Of a stretch of 64,000 nt of DNA, positions 53,136 to 61,870 are shown in pieces. The stretch is from positions 1 to 64,000 of the forward strand of contig NZ_QMEW01000013.1 of assembly GCF_003284965.1 (NCBI RefSeq), written 5' to 3'. The stretch comes from Mycolicibacterium sp. GF69 (GTDB lineage: Bacteria > Actinomycetota > Actinomycetes > Mycobacteriales > Mycobacteriaceae). Position numbers and translations under genes: made by a program. The notes beneath the pieces were generated by a model. That model was not told the DNA's origin, ran no database searches, and saw nothing but the letters and a program-made list of their open reading frames with translations. Each line of letters begins with the position of its first letter. Position 1 is the stretch's first letter.

Positions 53136-53354
53136 GAAAGTTCACCCTGCCACGGGAGCACGCCTGCGGTGCCCGATAGCGAACAATCCCCGGCAAAGTG
53201 GTGCGGCTGGTGCTTACAGGAGGTTCAAGCGGGACAGCATATTTCGGCCGGACAGCTGACCCGGATATCCGGTCATCGGTCGACGCCCGGGAAAGTCGTC
53301 GGGACACTGTGCTGTTACGGTCACCCCGGCAGCTGGACGTCCGAAAGGGTGTGA

Positions 53355-54704
53355 GTGGACGCCGTACTGGGCTTATCGGTGACACGGTCAGCCGTCGGCC
53401 TTGTCCTCGTCGAAGGACAGGACGCCGACGGCGCAACAGTCGACCGCGACACCATCGAGATCCTTCCCGCGCGGCGGTCGGCGCCGCATCGGACCTCCGA
53501 TGAGGCGGCCGCGGCGGTGCTGCGCACCGAGGCGCTGGCCGCCAGCCACGGCCACCGGTTGGACACCATCGGCGTGACGTGGAGTGACGACGCCGAACTC
53601 GAAGCCTCGCTGTTGCTGAGATCGTTGAGCGAATGCGGCTTCGACAACGTCGTGCCGGTTCAGCTGGCAGAGGCGTCCGAAGCGCTCGCATGGGGCGTCG
53701 CCGACGTCATCGGCAACGAAGTCACCGCGGTCTGCGTGATCGAGTGCGACACCGTCATCGCTCTCGTCGTGCATACGCGCGAAGGGGCCGTACAGACCGC
53801 GGTCAACCATTCGATCGACAGCGAAGAATCCTTACTCCGATGGCTGAGCACCGTGTTCGCCAAGGCCGACTGGCGTCCCGAGGCGTTGATCATAGTGGGG
53901 TCCGGTGGCGAATCGGACGCGCTCATGCCGCGGCTGGAAGCGGTGCTGTCGGTGCCGGTGTTCGCACCTGCAGAAGCCGAGCTGGCCCTGGCGCGCGGCG
54001 CGGCGCTGGCGTCGGCGCACAGCAGCGAGTCGATGTTCGCCGCCGGGCAATCGCTCGATGGCACGGGCAAGCATCGCCAGCACCGGAGCACGCCGGCCGG
54101 CCCGCTGGCCATGCTGGCCGCCGGGACGGTGACGTTCGTGGTCTCGGCATCGGCCGCGATCAGCATGCAGTTGGCGCCGGGAAAAGACCTCGCATCCGCC
54201 CAGCCCATCCCGGCCGCCAGAACGTCGCCCGACGTCGCGGCGGTCGCACCGGTCCCTCGTTCGACGGCGCCGCCCGCCTTCGCCGCATTACCCGCGCCCC
54301 CGCCGGTCGAGATTCCGCCTCCGCCCGAGGAACCACCTGCCGTGACCATCGAGGTTCCGGCGGCGCCGGGGAATCCGATGCCGGTCGGTCCGGCACCCGA
54401 ACCGCCCATCGTGACGGTGCCCGGGGCGATGCCGTTGCCGCCGGAGTCGATGGCTCCCGGCCTGGTGCCCGCACAACCCACCCCGGTGCCCGAGCGCCGC
54501 GGCTTCCTTCAGCGGGTCAGAGACCGGATATCGAACATCGGCGACAACGATCCTGCGCTGCAGCAGCCGCCGGCACCCGGTATGCCACCGCCGGATCCGG
54601 CGTTGGTTCCACCCCCACCACCGCCGGAGGCCATGCCTGCCCCTCCACCGGAGGCGGTCCCGCCACCGCCGCCACTACCACCTGAGCCGCCGCCACCCGC
54701 CTGA
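53355..54704 (+). CDS. Actin/Hsp70-like domain fused to a membrane helix and Pro-rich tail
   Basis: 449 residues, GTG start with GAAAGGG upstream. The first 235 residues look like a degenerate ASKHA fold: VLGLSVTRSAVGLVLVEG at the start and LIIVGSGGESDALMPRLEAV with ELALARGAALASAH, as in the late part of Hsp70-like proteins. A hydrophobic segment follows (AMLAAGTVTFVVSASAAISM), and then a Pro/Ala-rich exported tail of about 180 residues with a short basic segment (RRGFLQRVRDRISN). Mycobacteria have several proteins of this layout (DUF7159-like). Function unknown; ATP binding is doubtful since classical phosphate loops are not seen. Confidence 0.72.
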   Translation: MDAVLGLSVTRSAVGLVLVEGQDADGATVDRDTIEILPARRSAPHRTSDEAAAAVLRTEALAASHGHRLDTIGVTWSDDAELEASLLLRSLSECGFDNVVPVQLAEASEALAWGVADVIGNEVTAVCVIECDTVIALVVHTREGAVQTAVNHSIDSEESLLRWLSTVFAKADWRPEALIIVGSGGESDALMPRLEAVLSVPVFAPAEAELALARGAALASAHSSESMFAAGQSLDGTGKHRQHRSTPAGPLAMLAAGTVTFVVSASAAISMQLAPGKDLASAQPIPAARTSPDVAAVAPVPRSTAPPAFAALPAPPPVEIPPPPEEPPAVTIEVPAAPGNPMPVGPAPEPPIVTVPGAMPLPPESMAPGLVPAQPTPVPERRGFLQRVRDRISNIGDNDPALQQPPAPGMPPPDPALVPPPPPPEAMPAPPPEAVPPPPPLPPEPPPPA

Positions 54705-54881
54705 CTCGTCCCTGGCCCCCCAACGTCGCCGACCGGGGCCGAACCGACGTCGCGTGAAACGATCGCGGCAGTGCGTTCGATAACCACCGTGAGGCTGACA
54801 CCCGCAGCGTTCCGACATGCTCACCGTGGGTGCGGCTCGCGGTTGCCGGGTCAACTCGCCGAGACGAATTAGGATTGAAGC

Positions 54882-55631
54882 GTGCTGAAGCTACGAAGAA
54901 TGCTCGCGGTGGCGAGCCTCGCGGTGCTTGCCGTGACTTTCGCCCCGCCCAGCGCTGCGGGCATCGCCACGCCGACCGGCGTAGCCAGCATTGCGCCGGC
55001 TGGACAGACGGTGGGTGTGGCGCATCCGATCACGGTGACGTTCAACCAGGCGATCGATGACCGGGTTGCCGCCGAGCGGACCCTGCGCATCTCCTCGTCG
55101 GCCATCCCGTCGGGAATGCCTTCCGGGAGCTTCTCCTGGCTCAGCGACCATGTGATGGAGTGGACGCCGAAACAATTCTGGCCTGCGCACTCGACCATCA
55201 CGGTGACGGCCGGCAACACCAAGGCGAGCTTTCAAACCGGCGCCACGGTGCTAGGCGTCGCCGACATCGGCGACCACACCTTCACCGTCAGTATCGACGG
55301 CGAGGTGATGCGCGAAATGCCTGCCTCGATGGGTAAGCCGAAGTTCCCCACGCCGACCGGCTCGTTCACCGTGCTCGAGAAGCAGAATCCGGTCATCATG
55401 GATTCCCGCACCATCGGCATCCCGCTGGACGACCCCGAAGGCTACAAGCTGACGGTCTACGACGCCGTCCGGATCAACTGGGGTGGGGTGTACATCCACA
55501 GCGCACCGTGGTCGACGGGTTCGCAAGGCTACGAGAACGTGAGCCACGGCTGCATCAACCTCAGCCCGGACAACGCCGACTGGTACTACAACACCGTAAG
55601 CCTCGGCGATCCGGTCATCGTGCAGTACTAA
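54882..55631 (+). CDS. L,D-transpeptidase, LdtMt1/LdtA-like
   Basis: 249 residues. An N-terminal signal peptide (MLKLRRMLAVASLAVLAVTF to SAAG) is followed by an Ig-like domain (VGVAHPITVTFNQAIDDRVA) and the YkuD catalytic domain. The active-site set is His206 (VYIHSAPW) and SHGC with Cys224 (NVSHGCINLS). The enzyme makes 3-3 cross-links in peptidoglycan outside the membrane and is the target of carbapenems. With one Ig domain and no C-terminal extension it fits the LdtMt1 type rather than LdtMt2. GTG 54882 start. Confidence 0.9.
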   Translation: MLKLRRMLAVASLAVLAVTFAPPSAAGIATPTGVASIAPAGQTVGVAHPITVTFNQAIDDRVAAERTLRISSSAIPSGMPSGSFSWLSDHVMEWTPKQFWPAHSTITVTAGNTKASFQTGATVLGVADIGDHTFTVSIDGEVMREMPASMGKPKFPTPTGSFTVLEKQNPVIMDSRTIGIPLDDPEGYKLTVYDAVRINWGGVYIHSAPWSTGSQGYENVSHGCINLSPDNADWYYNTVSLGDPVIVQY

Positions 55632-55644
55632 ACGGCTGGCGCCG

Positions 55645-56325
55645 TTACGCCGAGTGGGCTTGGGCGTGCAGGTTTTTCGCGGTCGGCGAGTTCGGTACGG
55701 TGCCCGGATCGGGACAGGTGCCGAGCACTCTGTCGGCGCTACCAGAACTGGTCACGGTGAACCAATAGTGCTCGTTCTTGAAATGGTGGTTGCGGTGGTT
55801 GCGCCAGACCGCGCGATACAGCGCGGTTTTTGGTTTGTAGTCGCTGTGGATCAGGTAGTGCATCCACTCGTAGACCAGCCCCAACAACGCGATGCAAACC
55901 AGGTATGTCAGCCCCATACCCAATCGCGGGAAAGCCAAGAGACCGACTGCGACCGTCACCGGCAGCACCCAGGTGGCCAACGACTTCCACGGAATGAAGA
56001 TGAGTCCGACGTTGCGCGGATCGCCGTGGTGTGCGCGATGCTCACGGGCGAGCAACGAGTCGATCATCAACGGCCCTAGTCGCTTCGGCCGCCAGTGCAG
56101 GACGAAAACGTGAATGACCCACTCGAAGAACGGAAACAGCGCGAGCATCACCACGGGGACGATCGCGTCGGTGAGCTGCCAGTCAGCGACCGCGATGCGG
56201 GCCACCACCGCTGTGACGAGGGTGGTGCCGATCATCCAGGGGGAGGGGTGTTTCCAGAATTCGCGGCGGGCGTCTGCGAGCGTGAACCCCTTGCGCACAC
56301 TACGCGGGGTCGACATCGTCGTCAC
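55645..56325 (-). CDS. Fatty-acid hydroxylase/sterol desaturase family membrane enzyme
   Basis: 226 residues, four or so helices, and the His-box set for a di-iron centre: [34 protein letters not shown] and [14 protein letters not shown]. The family hydroxylates or desaturates lipid chains using O2. GTG 56325 overlaps the GntR regulator stop (GTGA); ATG 56316 is an alternative. Coupling to a FadR-like regulator suggests control by acyl-CoA or a related lipid. Confidence 0.87.
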   Translation of the reverse strand: MTTMSTPRSVRKGFTLADARREFWKHPSPWMIGTTLVTAVVARIAVADWQLTDAIVPVVMLALFPFFEWVIHVFVLHWRPKRLGPLMIDSLLAREHRAHHGDPRNVGLIFIPWKSLATWVLPVTVAVGLLAFPRLGMGLTYLVCIALLGLVYEWMHYLIHSDYKPKTALYRAVWRNHRNHHFKNEHYWFTVTSSGSADRVLGTCPDPGTVPNSPTAKNLHAQAHSA

Positions 56326-57041
56326 TGGTCCTCCAGATTTTCGAGTGCGCCCAGAAGGGCTGTGGTCGCCGGCTCGAGAAGGTCGTGGGCGGCCCGTCGA
56401 GCCCGGGAGGGATCGCCGGCCGTGACCGCGTCGGCCAACTCCCGGTAAGCCTGCGGTCTGCCGACCTCGTCGGCCATCACGCCCGCCAGCGCGGGTAGCG
56501 CGGGCTCGTAGGTGGCGCGCAGCGTGTTGTACATGAGCCGGAACGCGATCGAGTCGGCGCCGTCGACGATGTGATCCCAGAACGTCAGGGCATGGCGTTG
56601 TTGTTCGACGGGATCGTCCTCGCCGGTCAGGGCACGCAAGGCCGCGTCGAGTGATCCGCCCAGTCCCGGGCCGCCGCGTTCGGCGGCCAGCTCGGCAACC
56701 TTGGGGCCGTTGTGCAACCGGGTCTCCAGAATGCTGCGCACGACGGAGAGGTCGAGCTCGCCGGCGCGAATCAGCAGCCGCGGCAAAAGATCCAGACCTG
56801 CATGGCGACGGAAGTCGCGCACCGTGGTCGCGTCGCCCTGGCGCACCTCGACCAGGCCCGCGGCCGTGAGGCGTTTGAGGGCTTCGCGCACCGCGGGCCT
56901 AGAGACGCCCAAAACCTCGGCCAACCTGCGCTCACTCGGCAGCGATTCGCCGGGTTGCATCGCGCCACTCAGCACCTCGGACACGATTTGCTCGAAGACG
57001 TCTTCGGGCACCGAGCGGCGGTTCACCGGTTGCAAGGCCAT
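56322..57041 (-). CDS. GntR/FadR family transcriptional regulator
   Basis: 239 residues. The N-terminal winged helix is [40 protein letters not shown] and [16 protein letters not shown], the GntR signature. The C-terminal helical FCD-type domain ([20 protein letters not shown]) binds an effector. A sequence very close to the E. coli FadR operator lies 34 bases upstream. It is transcribed with the downstream fatty-acid-hydroxylase gene, and probably also represses itself. Confidence 0.88.
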   Translation of the reverse strand: MALQPVNRRSVPEDVFEQIVSEVLSGAMQPGESLPSERRLAEVLGVSRPAVREALKRLTAAGLVEVRQGDATTVRDFRRHAGLDLLPRLLIRAGELDLSVVRSILETRLHNGPKVAELAAERGGPGLGGSLDAALRALTGEDDPVEQQRHALTFWDHIVDGADSIAFRLMYNTLRATYEPALPALAGVMADEVGRPQAYRELADAVTAGDPSRARRAAHDLLEPATTALLGALENLEDQ

Positions 57042-57074
57042 GCGGCCAGCCTGCCAGCCAACAGGCCAGAGGTC

Positions 57075-57091
57075 AAGTGGTCTGACCAGTT
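57075..57091. promoter_or_regulatory. FadR-like operator
   Basis: AAGTGGTCTGACCAGTT contains the perfect palindrome TGGTC-T-GACCA and matches the E. coli FadR consensus AACTGGTCNGACCAGTT in all but one position. It lies 34 bases before the GntR/FadR-family gene. Confidence 0.7.
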
Positions 57092-57095
57092 GCTC

Positions 57096-57470
57096 TCAGT
57101 TGCCGGTGAGCCGGGCCTTCATCATCTCCGCCAAGGTCAGCGTCGCGGACAGCGGTCGCACCATGACCGTGAACTCTCGGATCGCACCGTCCTCGTCGAA
57201 CGCGAGGAAATCACATCCTTCGATCTCCTTGTCGCCCACCTTCGCCCGGAACACCAGCGCATGGTCGGATTCGTCGGCCGCTTCGATCTCACGCACATAG
57301 CGGAAGTCTGCGAAGACCTCCAGCACGGCCGCGAGGATCTGCCGCAGCGCGGCTTTGCCCTCGTAGGGCGTGAAGACCACCGGACTGCGGAAGACGACGT
57401 CGTCGCGGCACATTGCGATGACGGCGTCGAGATCGCCCGCTTCGACCGCTCGGCGGAAGGTGGGTGCCAC
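57096..57470 (-). CDS. SnoaL-like (NTF2 fold) protein
   Basis: 124 residues. FRRAVEAGDLDAVIAMCRDD followed by VVFRSPVVFTPYEGKAALRQ is the typical SnoaL-like start, and HALVFRAKVGDKEIEGCDFL forms the sheet. It could bind a small ligand or act as an isomerase; the active site is not identified. GTG 57470 lies 6 bases after the lipoprotein gene stop, so both share a transcript. No strong ribosome site is seen. Confidence 0.75.
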   Translation of the reverse strand: MAPTFRRAVEAGDLDAVIAMCRDDVVFRSPVVFTPYEGKAALRQILAAVLEVFADFRYVREIEAADESDHALVFRAKVGDKEIEGCDFLAFDEDGAIREFTVMVRPLSATLTLAEMMKARLTGN

Positions 57471-57476
57471 CGTGGC

Positions 57477-57896
57477 TCAGCAGTCGGCTTCGATGCGGAA
57501 GGTCGCGGTGACCGCGTTGCTCGGATTGTCGGTGAACGAACCGTCGGCCGATCCGCTGATCGTGAATTTGCCACCGGTGCTCTTCACCTCGGCCTCACCG
57601 ATGTTGCCCTGCCAGAAGTTGCCGGTGAAGCCACCGAAATCGTGAAAGGTGACCGATTCGACGGCCACCTTATCGCCGGTGTCGATGTTGGCTGTGAAGC
57701 CCTTGGCGTCGTCGGGGGTCTCGATGGTCCACAACCACCCGGATTGCGTGCACCGCACGGCATGCGGGCCGCCGGTGCTCTGGCCGTTGATGGTTACCTT
57801 CGCGGTCGTTCCGCCGAGTGCGGCGGGAGGCGTCGAGCAGCCTGCGGCCCCGGCGACTAGAACGACTGCGGCCGCCGCAACGAGTCGGTTGTCCAT
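57477..57896 (-). CDS. LpqH-family lipoprotein
   Basis: 139 residues. MDNRLVAAAAVVLVAGAAGC carries a lipobox ending at Cys20, and the mature domain has the LpqH (19-kDa antigen) pattern: TTAKVTINGQSTGGPHAVRC, then GNIGEAEVKSTGGKFTISGS and a C-terminal FRIEADC, so the two Cys can pair. Surface lipoproteins of this family are TLR2 agonists of unclear function. ATG 57896 is chosen over the longer frame at 57992. Confidence 0.82.
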   Translation of the reverse strand: MDNRLVAAAAVVLVAGAAGCSTPPAALGGTTAKVTINGQSTGGPHAVRCTQSGWLWTIETPDDAKGFTANIDTGDKVAVESVTFHDFGGFTGNFWQGNIGEAEVKSTGGKFTISGSADGSFTDNPSNAVTATFRIEADC

Positions 57897-57988
57897 GACG
57901 CCAGACTCTATTGGTGTTCGCCCCCGACCATGCACGATTCCGTCGGACTTACCCGGGGTGTCGCCACGATCGGCGACGCAGGCCGATG

Positions 57989-58765
57989 TCACCGCACGGC
58001 GTTCGCGGTCGCCTCGTCAGCGGGCAGGAATGCCTCGATGGAAAGCTCGGCGGCGGTCAGGTCGAGCGCGGTGCCGAACGTTGTCACGGTCGACAGGAAC
58101 GTCAGCAGTCGGCCGTCCGCGGTGTACAGCTCGAGCGGCACGGCCACCCTGCCCGAGTCGGGCGAGCCGACGGAACCCCCCGGGTACGAATCGATCTCGG
58201 TCAGCAACGCCGCGAGGTGTGCCGATCCGCTGACGGCCACTTCGCGGCGCAGCCGTTCGACGAGGTGGTGTCGCCATTGGCCGAGGTTTCGGATGCGCGG
58301 CGCCAGCCCGTCGGGATGCAGCGCGATGCGAAGCGCGTTGGGCGTCTGGAGCAGTTCGGGCGACACACCGTCCAACAGCACGCCCGCGCCGGCGTTCGCC
58401 CGCACAATCTGCCAACCGCGGTCCACGACGACACAGGGAAACGGGTTGTAGGCGTTGAGGACTCGTTCGATGCCCTCGCGGACCGCCGCCATTTCCGGGT
58501 CGTCTAGTGAGCGCTCCGGATAGACCGGGGCCAGGCCTGCCGCCAGTAACAGCTGGTTCTGCTCGCGGCGCGGGACGTCGAGGACGTCGGCCAGTCGCAG
58601 CACCATCGCCCGGCTCGGCGTGGACCGGCCGGTCTCGATGAAGCTGACGTGCCGGGGCGACACCTCGGCTGCGATGGCGAGGTCCAGCTGGCTGAGTCGA
58701 CGACGCCGCCGCCATTCCTTCATCAGCGCACCGAAGGGCTGTATCCGCACGTCTACAGAGGTCAT
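57989..58765 (-). CDS. XRE-family regulator with MmyB-like ligand domain
   Basis: 258 residues. HTH_3 at the N-terminus: GALMKEWRRRRRLSQLDLAI, AAEVSPRHVSFIETGRSTPS and RAMVLRLADVLDVP. The rest (YNPFPCVVVDRGWQIVRANA, then LRIALHPDGLAPRIRNLGQW and a final TTFGTALDLTAAELSIEAFL) is the PAS-like MmyB ligand-binding domain of actinobacterial regulators, often linked to fatty acids. ATG 58765 start. It is divergent from the small membrane protein gene at 58877. Confidence 0.88.
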   Translation of the reverse strand: MTSVDVRIQPFGALMKEWRRRRRLSQLDLAIAAEVSPRHVSFIETGRSTPSRAMVLRLADVLDVPRREQNQLLLAAGLAPVYPERSLDDPEMAAVREGIERVLNAYNPFPCVVVDRGWQIVRANAGAGVLLDGVSPELLQTPNALRIALHPDGLAPRIRNLGQWRHHLVERLRREVAVSGSAHLAALLTEIDSYPGGSVGSPDSGRVAVPLELYTADGRLLTFLSTVTTFGTALDLTAAELSIEAFLPADEATANAVR

Positions 58766-58876
58766 GGCCGTCAGTGTGGCCCATCGCGGCGAGCACAACC
58801 ACTACGTCGCAGGTAATTGCGCCGGCTACCTCACAGCGGCAGCGTTGGAGGTGCCCACCGAACAGAGCGAGGAACT

Positions 58877-59167
58877 ATGAAGACCGTCTCCCAGGCCACC
58901 ACGGCGATTCCGCGATGGTTGCGCTTCGTGTTGATCTCCGACCGCGCCGGATCCGCCTGGTACATCGGTGCGGGCTTCTTCTTCGCGCCCCTTCTGGCGG
59001 TGCTGTCGCCGTGGCCGGCGGTCACCGCCGTGCTGTGGGCCGTCATCGGGATCTTCGGTCTGTGGCTCGGACTCCTCGGTATCGCCATGGCGACCGGCCT
59101 GGCGATGGTGCTGAAGTCGAACGCGGAGATTCCGGAGAAATACTGGCGCTCGATCATCGACTACTGA
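58877..59167 (+). CDS. Small two-helix membrane protein
   Basis: 96 residues. Two hydrophobic segments (FFFAPLLAVLSPWPAVTAVL and GIFGLWLGLLGIAMATGLAM) flank a short turn. The end NAEIPEKYWRSIIDY is polar. CGAGGAACT precedes ATG 58877. Its position next to the divergent XRE regulator suggests that it is the regulated gene. Function unknown. Confidence 0.7.
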   Translation: MKTVSQATTAIPRWLRFVLISDRAGSAWYIGAGFFFAPLLAVLSPWPAVTAVLWAVIGIFGLWLGLLGIAMATGLAMVLKSNAEIPEKYWRSIIDY

Positions 59168-59761
59168 CCAAGCAGTCCGCATTCCGATGCCGTGGGCCCG
59201 GACGGGATGGGCTGAAGGAATTGTTCTGCCCCCGATGGGCAACCTTCAGGCCGATCTGTCGCGAACAAGACCCGACTTGGTAGTCGATCCCGTCCGGGAA
59301 GAACGACGACACCTGTGGCTTCGCAGCGGCGAAAACGCCGGCAGTCGGCGAAACCGCGGTGTCGTTAGGCGGTCAGCTTCGACAACGCCGTGGTTTCTGA
59401 GACGCGGATGATCGCGTCGTCGGGGTAGTGCAGGAGGTGTGTCTGCGCCGCGTCGGCGCAGCTGCCGGCGATCACGACACGCGATGTTCGGCCCTGCCCG
59501 TGCGACTGATGACCGTGAAGTGATCGGACATCGAATTGCTTTCTGCCATTGGATGTTTCCTCTCGCTGGGTGAGGCGACGACGAATTCGATGATGACGTT
59601 AATAGCGTGCGCGCCGTTGGCGTGTCGGCCGATCGGCCCCTGGTGTGGGGGAGTAGGGGGTCCACCGATCGGAGGACAGCCGGAGCGCTCGTCGCTTGAG
59701 TTTCGCCTCGTAGGCTCGATGGCCGAGGTCTGTACCGGGATGAACGGTCAGCGGTTCTCGA
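59168..59761. other. 594-base region with only a decayed small CDS
   Basis: Between the small membrane protein gene and the CYP125 gene no intact gene is seen. The part 59168-59364 shows nothing clear. The middle holds the frameshifted small CDS described separately (59365-59549). The part 59550-59761 has a GC-rich stretch without a readable protein or RNA fold. Confidence 0.5.
59365..59549 (-). pseudogene. Small CDS interrupted by a frameshift
   Basis: ATG 59549 is preceded by GAGAGGAAACATCC, a good ribosome site. The first frame reads MAESNSMSDHFTVISRTGRA then EHRVS and stops. The adjoining frame continues as VVIAGSCADAAQTHLLHYPD and DAIIRVSETTALSKLTA to a TAA at 59365-59367. Joining the two (an apparent loss of one base near 59477-59485) gives a coherent protein of about 61 residues. 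No family recognised. It lies upstream of nothing on its strand and ends before the membrane protein gene. Confidence 0.4.
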
Positions 59762-61012
59762 CTACGAGGTCGACGTTCCCGTCCCGGCGTAGTCGACCTG
59801 CCAGTGTTTGATGCCGTTGAGCCATCCCGACCGCAACCGCTCGGGTTCGGCAAGCGGCCGCAGGTTGGGCATCTCGTCGGCGATCGCATTGAAGATGAGG
59901 TCGATCGTCATCCGGGCCAGGTTGGCGCCGATGCAATAGTGTGCGCCGGTACCGCCGAAACCCACGTGCGGGTTGGGATCTCGCAGGATGTTGAACGTGT
60001 GCGGGTCGTCGAAGACCTCTTCGTCGAAATTGGCCGACCGGTAGAACATGACGACGCGGTCACCCTTTTTGATCGGTACGCCCGATACTTCGGTGTCCTC
60101 GAGCGCGGTCCGCTGGAATGACGTCACCGGGGTGGCCCAGCGGACGATCTCGTCAGCCGCAGTCGCGGGGCGCTTCTTCTTGAAAAGCTCCCACTGGGCC
60201 GGGAACTCGGTGAACGCCATCATGCCCTGGGTGATCGAGTTGCGGGTTGTCTCGTTGCCCGCCACCGCCAGCAGGATGACGAAAAAGCCGAACTCGTCGT
60301 CGCTGAGCTTATGTCCCTCCACGTCGGCCTGCACCAGCTTGGTGACGAGGTCATCACCGGGGTTCTTACCGCGCTCCGCGGCCATTTGCATGCCGTAGGT
60401 GATGAGTTCGACCGACGCTGCGGTCGGGTCGTTGCGGGAGTACTCCGGGTCCTGATCACCGACCATCTGGTTCGACCAGTGGAACAGTTTCATCCGGTCT
60501 TCCTGCGGCACACCCATCAGCCCGGCGATCGCTTGCAGCGGAAGCTCGCACGACACCTGTTCGACGAAATCGCCCGAACCCTCGGCGGCGGCCGCCTTGA
60601 CGATGTGCGCCGCGCGCTCACGCAGCTCGGCACGCAACGACTCGACGGCGCGTGGGGTGAACGCCCGCGACACGATCTTGCGCAGATGCGTGTGGTGCGG
60701 GGCGTCCTGGTTGAGCAGGACGACCTTTCCCGCCTCGATCGACGCGGGATCGGCCTCGTCGCGGTAGCGCGGCAGCGCGGTCTTCTTGTTACTGGAGAAG
60801 ACGTCGCTGCGCCGCGAGACCTCCTTGACGTCCTTGTGCTTGGTGACGACCCAGAAGCCGCTGTCGCCGAAGGCCAGATTTCCCGTGGTCTGGTTGTTCC
60901 ACCAGATCGGGGCCACCTTGCGCAACTCGGCGAGTTCGGCCACGGGCAGGCGTTCGGCGTAGATATCGGGATCGGTGAAGTCGAAGCCGGACGGAAGGTT
61001 CGGAGTCGGCAT
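59762..61012 (-). CDS. Steroid C26/C27-monooxygenase, CYP125 family
   Basis: 416 residues. The I helix is ILLAVAGNETTRNSITQGMM, ExxR is in AADEIVRWATPV, and the haem Cys360 lies in FGGTGAHYCIGANLARMTID. The end RLRSGWLNGIKHWQVDY and the start NLPSGFDFTDPDIYAERLPV are nearly those of CYP125A1, which oxidises the cholesterol side chain at C26/C27. Fast growers carry extra CYP125 paralogues away from the main sterol cluster (CYP125A4 in M. smegmatis), and this may be one. GAGGGATGCAGCC precedes ATG 61012. A KstR-like box lies 105 bases upstream. Confidence 0.92.
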   Translation of the reverse strand: MPTPNLPSGFDFTDPDIYAERLPVAELAELRKVAPIWWNNQTTGNLAFGDSGFWVVTKHKDVKEVSRRSDVFSSNKKTALPRYRDEADPASIEAGKVVLLNQDAPHHTHLRKIVSRAFTPRAVESLRAELRERAAHIVKAAAAEGSGDFVEQVSCELPLQAIAGLMGVPQEDRMKLFHWSNQMVGDQDPEYSRNDPTAASVELITYGMQMAAERGKNPGDDLVTKLVQADVEGHKLSDDEFGFFVILLAVAGNETTRNSITQGMMAFTEFPAQWELFKKKRPATAADEIVRWATPVTSFQRTALEDTEVSGVPIKKGDRVVMFYRSANFDEEVFDDPHTFNILRDPNPHVGFGGTGAHYCIGANLARMTIDLIFNAIADEMPNLRPLAEPERLRSGWLNGIKHWQVDYAGTGTSTS

Positions 61013-61116
61013 GGCTGCATCCCTCGCATGACGTGGTCTAGTGCCCTCTTGGCATACCTACACCACAGCTGGGGGCCGGTGAAGCGGCTTCGGGAAAGTC
61101 CGCTCGAAATGCGAAG

Positions 61117-61130
61117 TGAAACGTGTTCCG
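61117..61130. promoter_or_regulatory. KstR-like box upstream of CYP125
   Basis: TGAAACGTGTTCCG fits TnnAACnnGTTnnA at seven of eight defined positions (the last A is G). It lies 105 bases before the CYP125 gene and 138 bases before the divergent exported protein gene. Confidence 0.45.
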
Positions 61131-61267
61131 CAGGGTTGGGGAATTGACGCCATGGTCACGACGAGCACTCCTGTAACAATTCTGCGACACTGCTCGAAGC
61201 AAAAGTGACGCCGTCGAAGCGCCGGTCGTGTAAGTCGCGGGGACGGCATCCCGGAAAGGGGGCAGAG

Positions 61268-61870
61268 GTGAGGATTGCCGTCAACCCGCAGAAGCTCGCG
61301 TTGCTGGGTGCGGGAATCGCCGCAGCGCTGGTGGCCGCCGCGCCGCAGGCCGCGGCCGACCCCGCGGAGCCCGTACCGCCGTCCCCCGCGCCCGCCGCCG
61401 GTGCACCGGTGGTGGTGGCCGCAGCGCCGGCCCCAGCCCGAGCCGTGGTGGCCGCGGCCCCAGCCCCAGTGGTCGTGGCCGCCGAGGCACCGGCCCCGGC
61501 CGTCACACCCGGCGAGGCACCGGCCCCGGCCGTCACGCCCGGCGAGGCACCGGCCCCGCCGACCGAGGGCGTCTCGCACCTCCCGAGTCCGGATCGACTG
61601 CCGCCGGGAACCACCATGGACCCGATTGTGAACCCGAACGATCGTCCGAACGTCAGCTACCTCAAGGACCTGTGGCATGCCGTACAGAGCCAGGAGATCA
61701 GCGGCAAGGAAGCGTTGATCATGGGGCTGGCGCAGCGGGGCATGAACACGCCGTACCCGCACCAGGCGCCCGGACCGAACGTCCCGCACTCAGCCCCCGT
61801 CACACCCGCGCCGCCACCGGCTCCGGCCGCACCCGCGGCTCCAGCCGCACCCGCGGCTCCAGCCGCCTAG
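61268..61870 (+). CDS. Exported Ala/Pro-rich protein with a short conserved core
   Basis: 200 residues from GTG 61268. The signal peptide is LALLGAGIAAALVAAAPQAA ending at AAADP. A long Ala/Pro/Val-rich part holds decapeptide repeats. The only globular stretch (about 110-165) is SHLPSPDRLPPGTTMDPIVN, then PNVSYLKDLWHAVQSQEISG and KEALIMGLAQRGMNTPYP. The tail is repeated PAAPAA. Surface-located or secreted; function unknown. The stop overlaps the convergent gene by 4 bases. Confidence 0.75.
   Translation: MRIAVNPQKLALLGAGIAAALVAAAPQAAADPAEPVPPSPAPAAGAPVVVAAAPAPARAVVAAAPAPVVVAAEAPAPAVTPGEAPAPAVTPGEAPAPPTEGVSHLPSPDRLPPGTTMDPIVNPNDRPNVSYLKDLWHAVQSQEISGKEALIMGLAQRGMNTPYPHQAPGPNVPHSAPVTPAPPPAPAAPAAPAAPAAPAA
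61484..61558 (+). repeat. 30-bp tandem coding repeat
   Basis: Two full units (61484-61513 and 61514-61543, differing in one base) and a partial third begin GAGGCACCGGCCCCGGCCGT and encode EAPAPAVTPG. Lies within the Ala/Pro-rich exported protein gene; not a CRISPR. Confidence 0.85.

Noticed and set aside
59550-59761. GC-rich stretch before CYP125 considered as a tRNA or structured RNA gene
   Set aside because: No cloverleaf, no T-loop GTTCRA-type sequence and no CCA-compatible acceptor stem could be found by eye.
61484-61558. Regular 30-base repeats, considered as a CRISPR array
   Set aside because: There are no spacers; the units are contiguous and encode EAPAPAVTPG within an exported protein.
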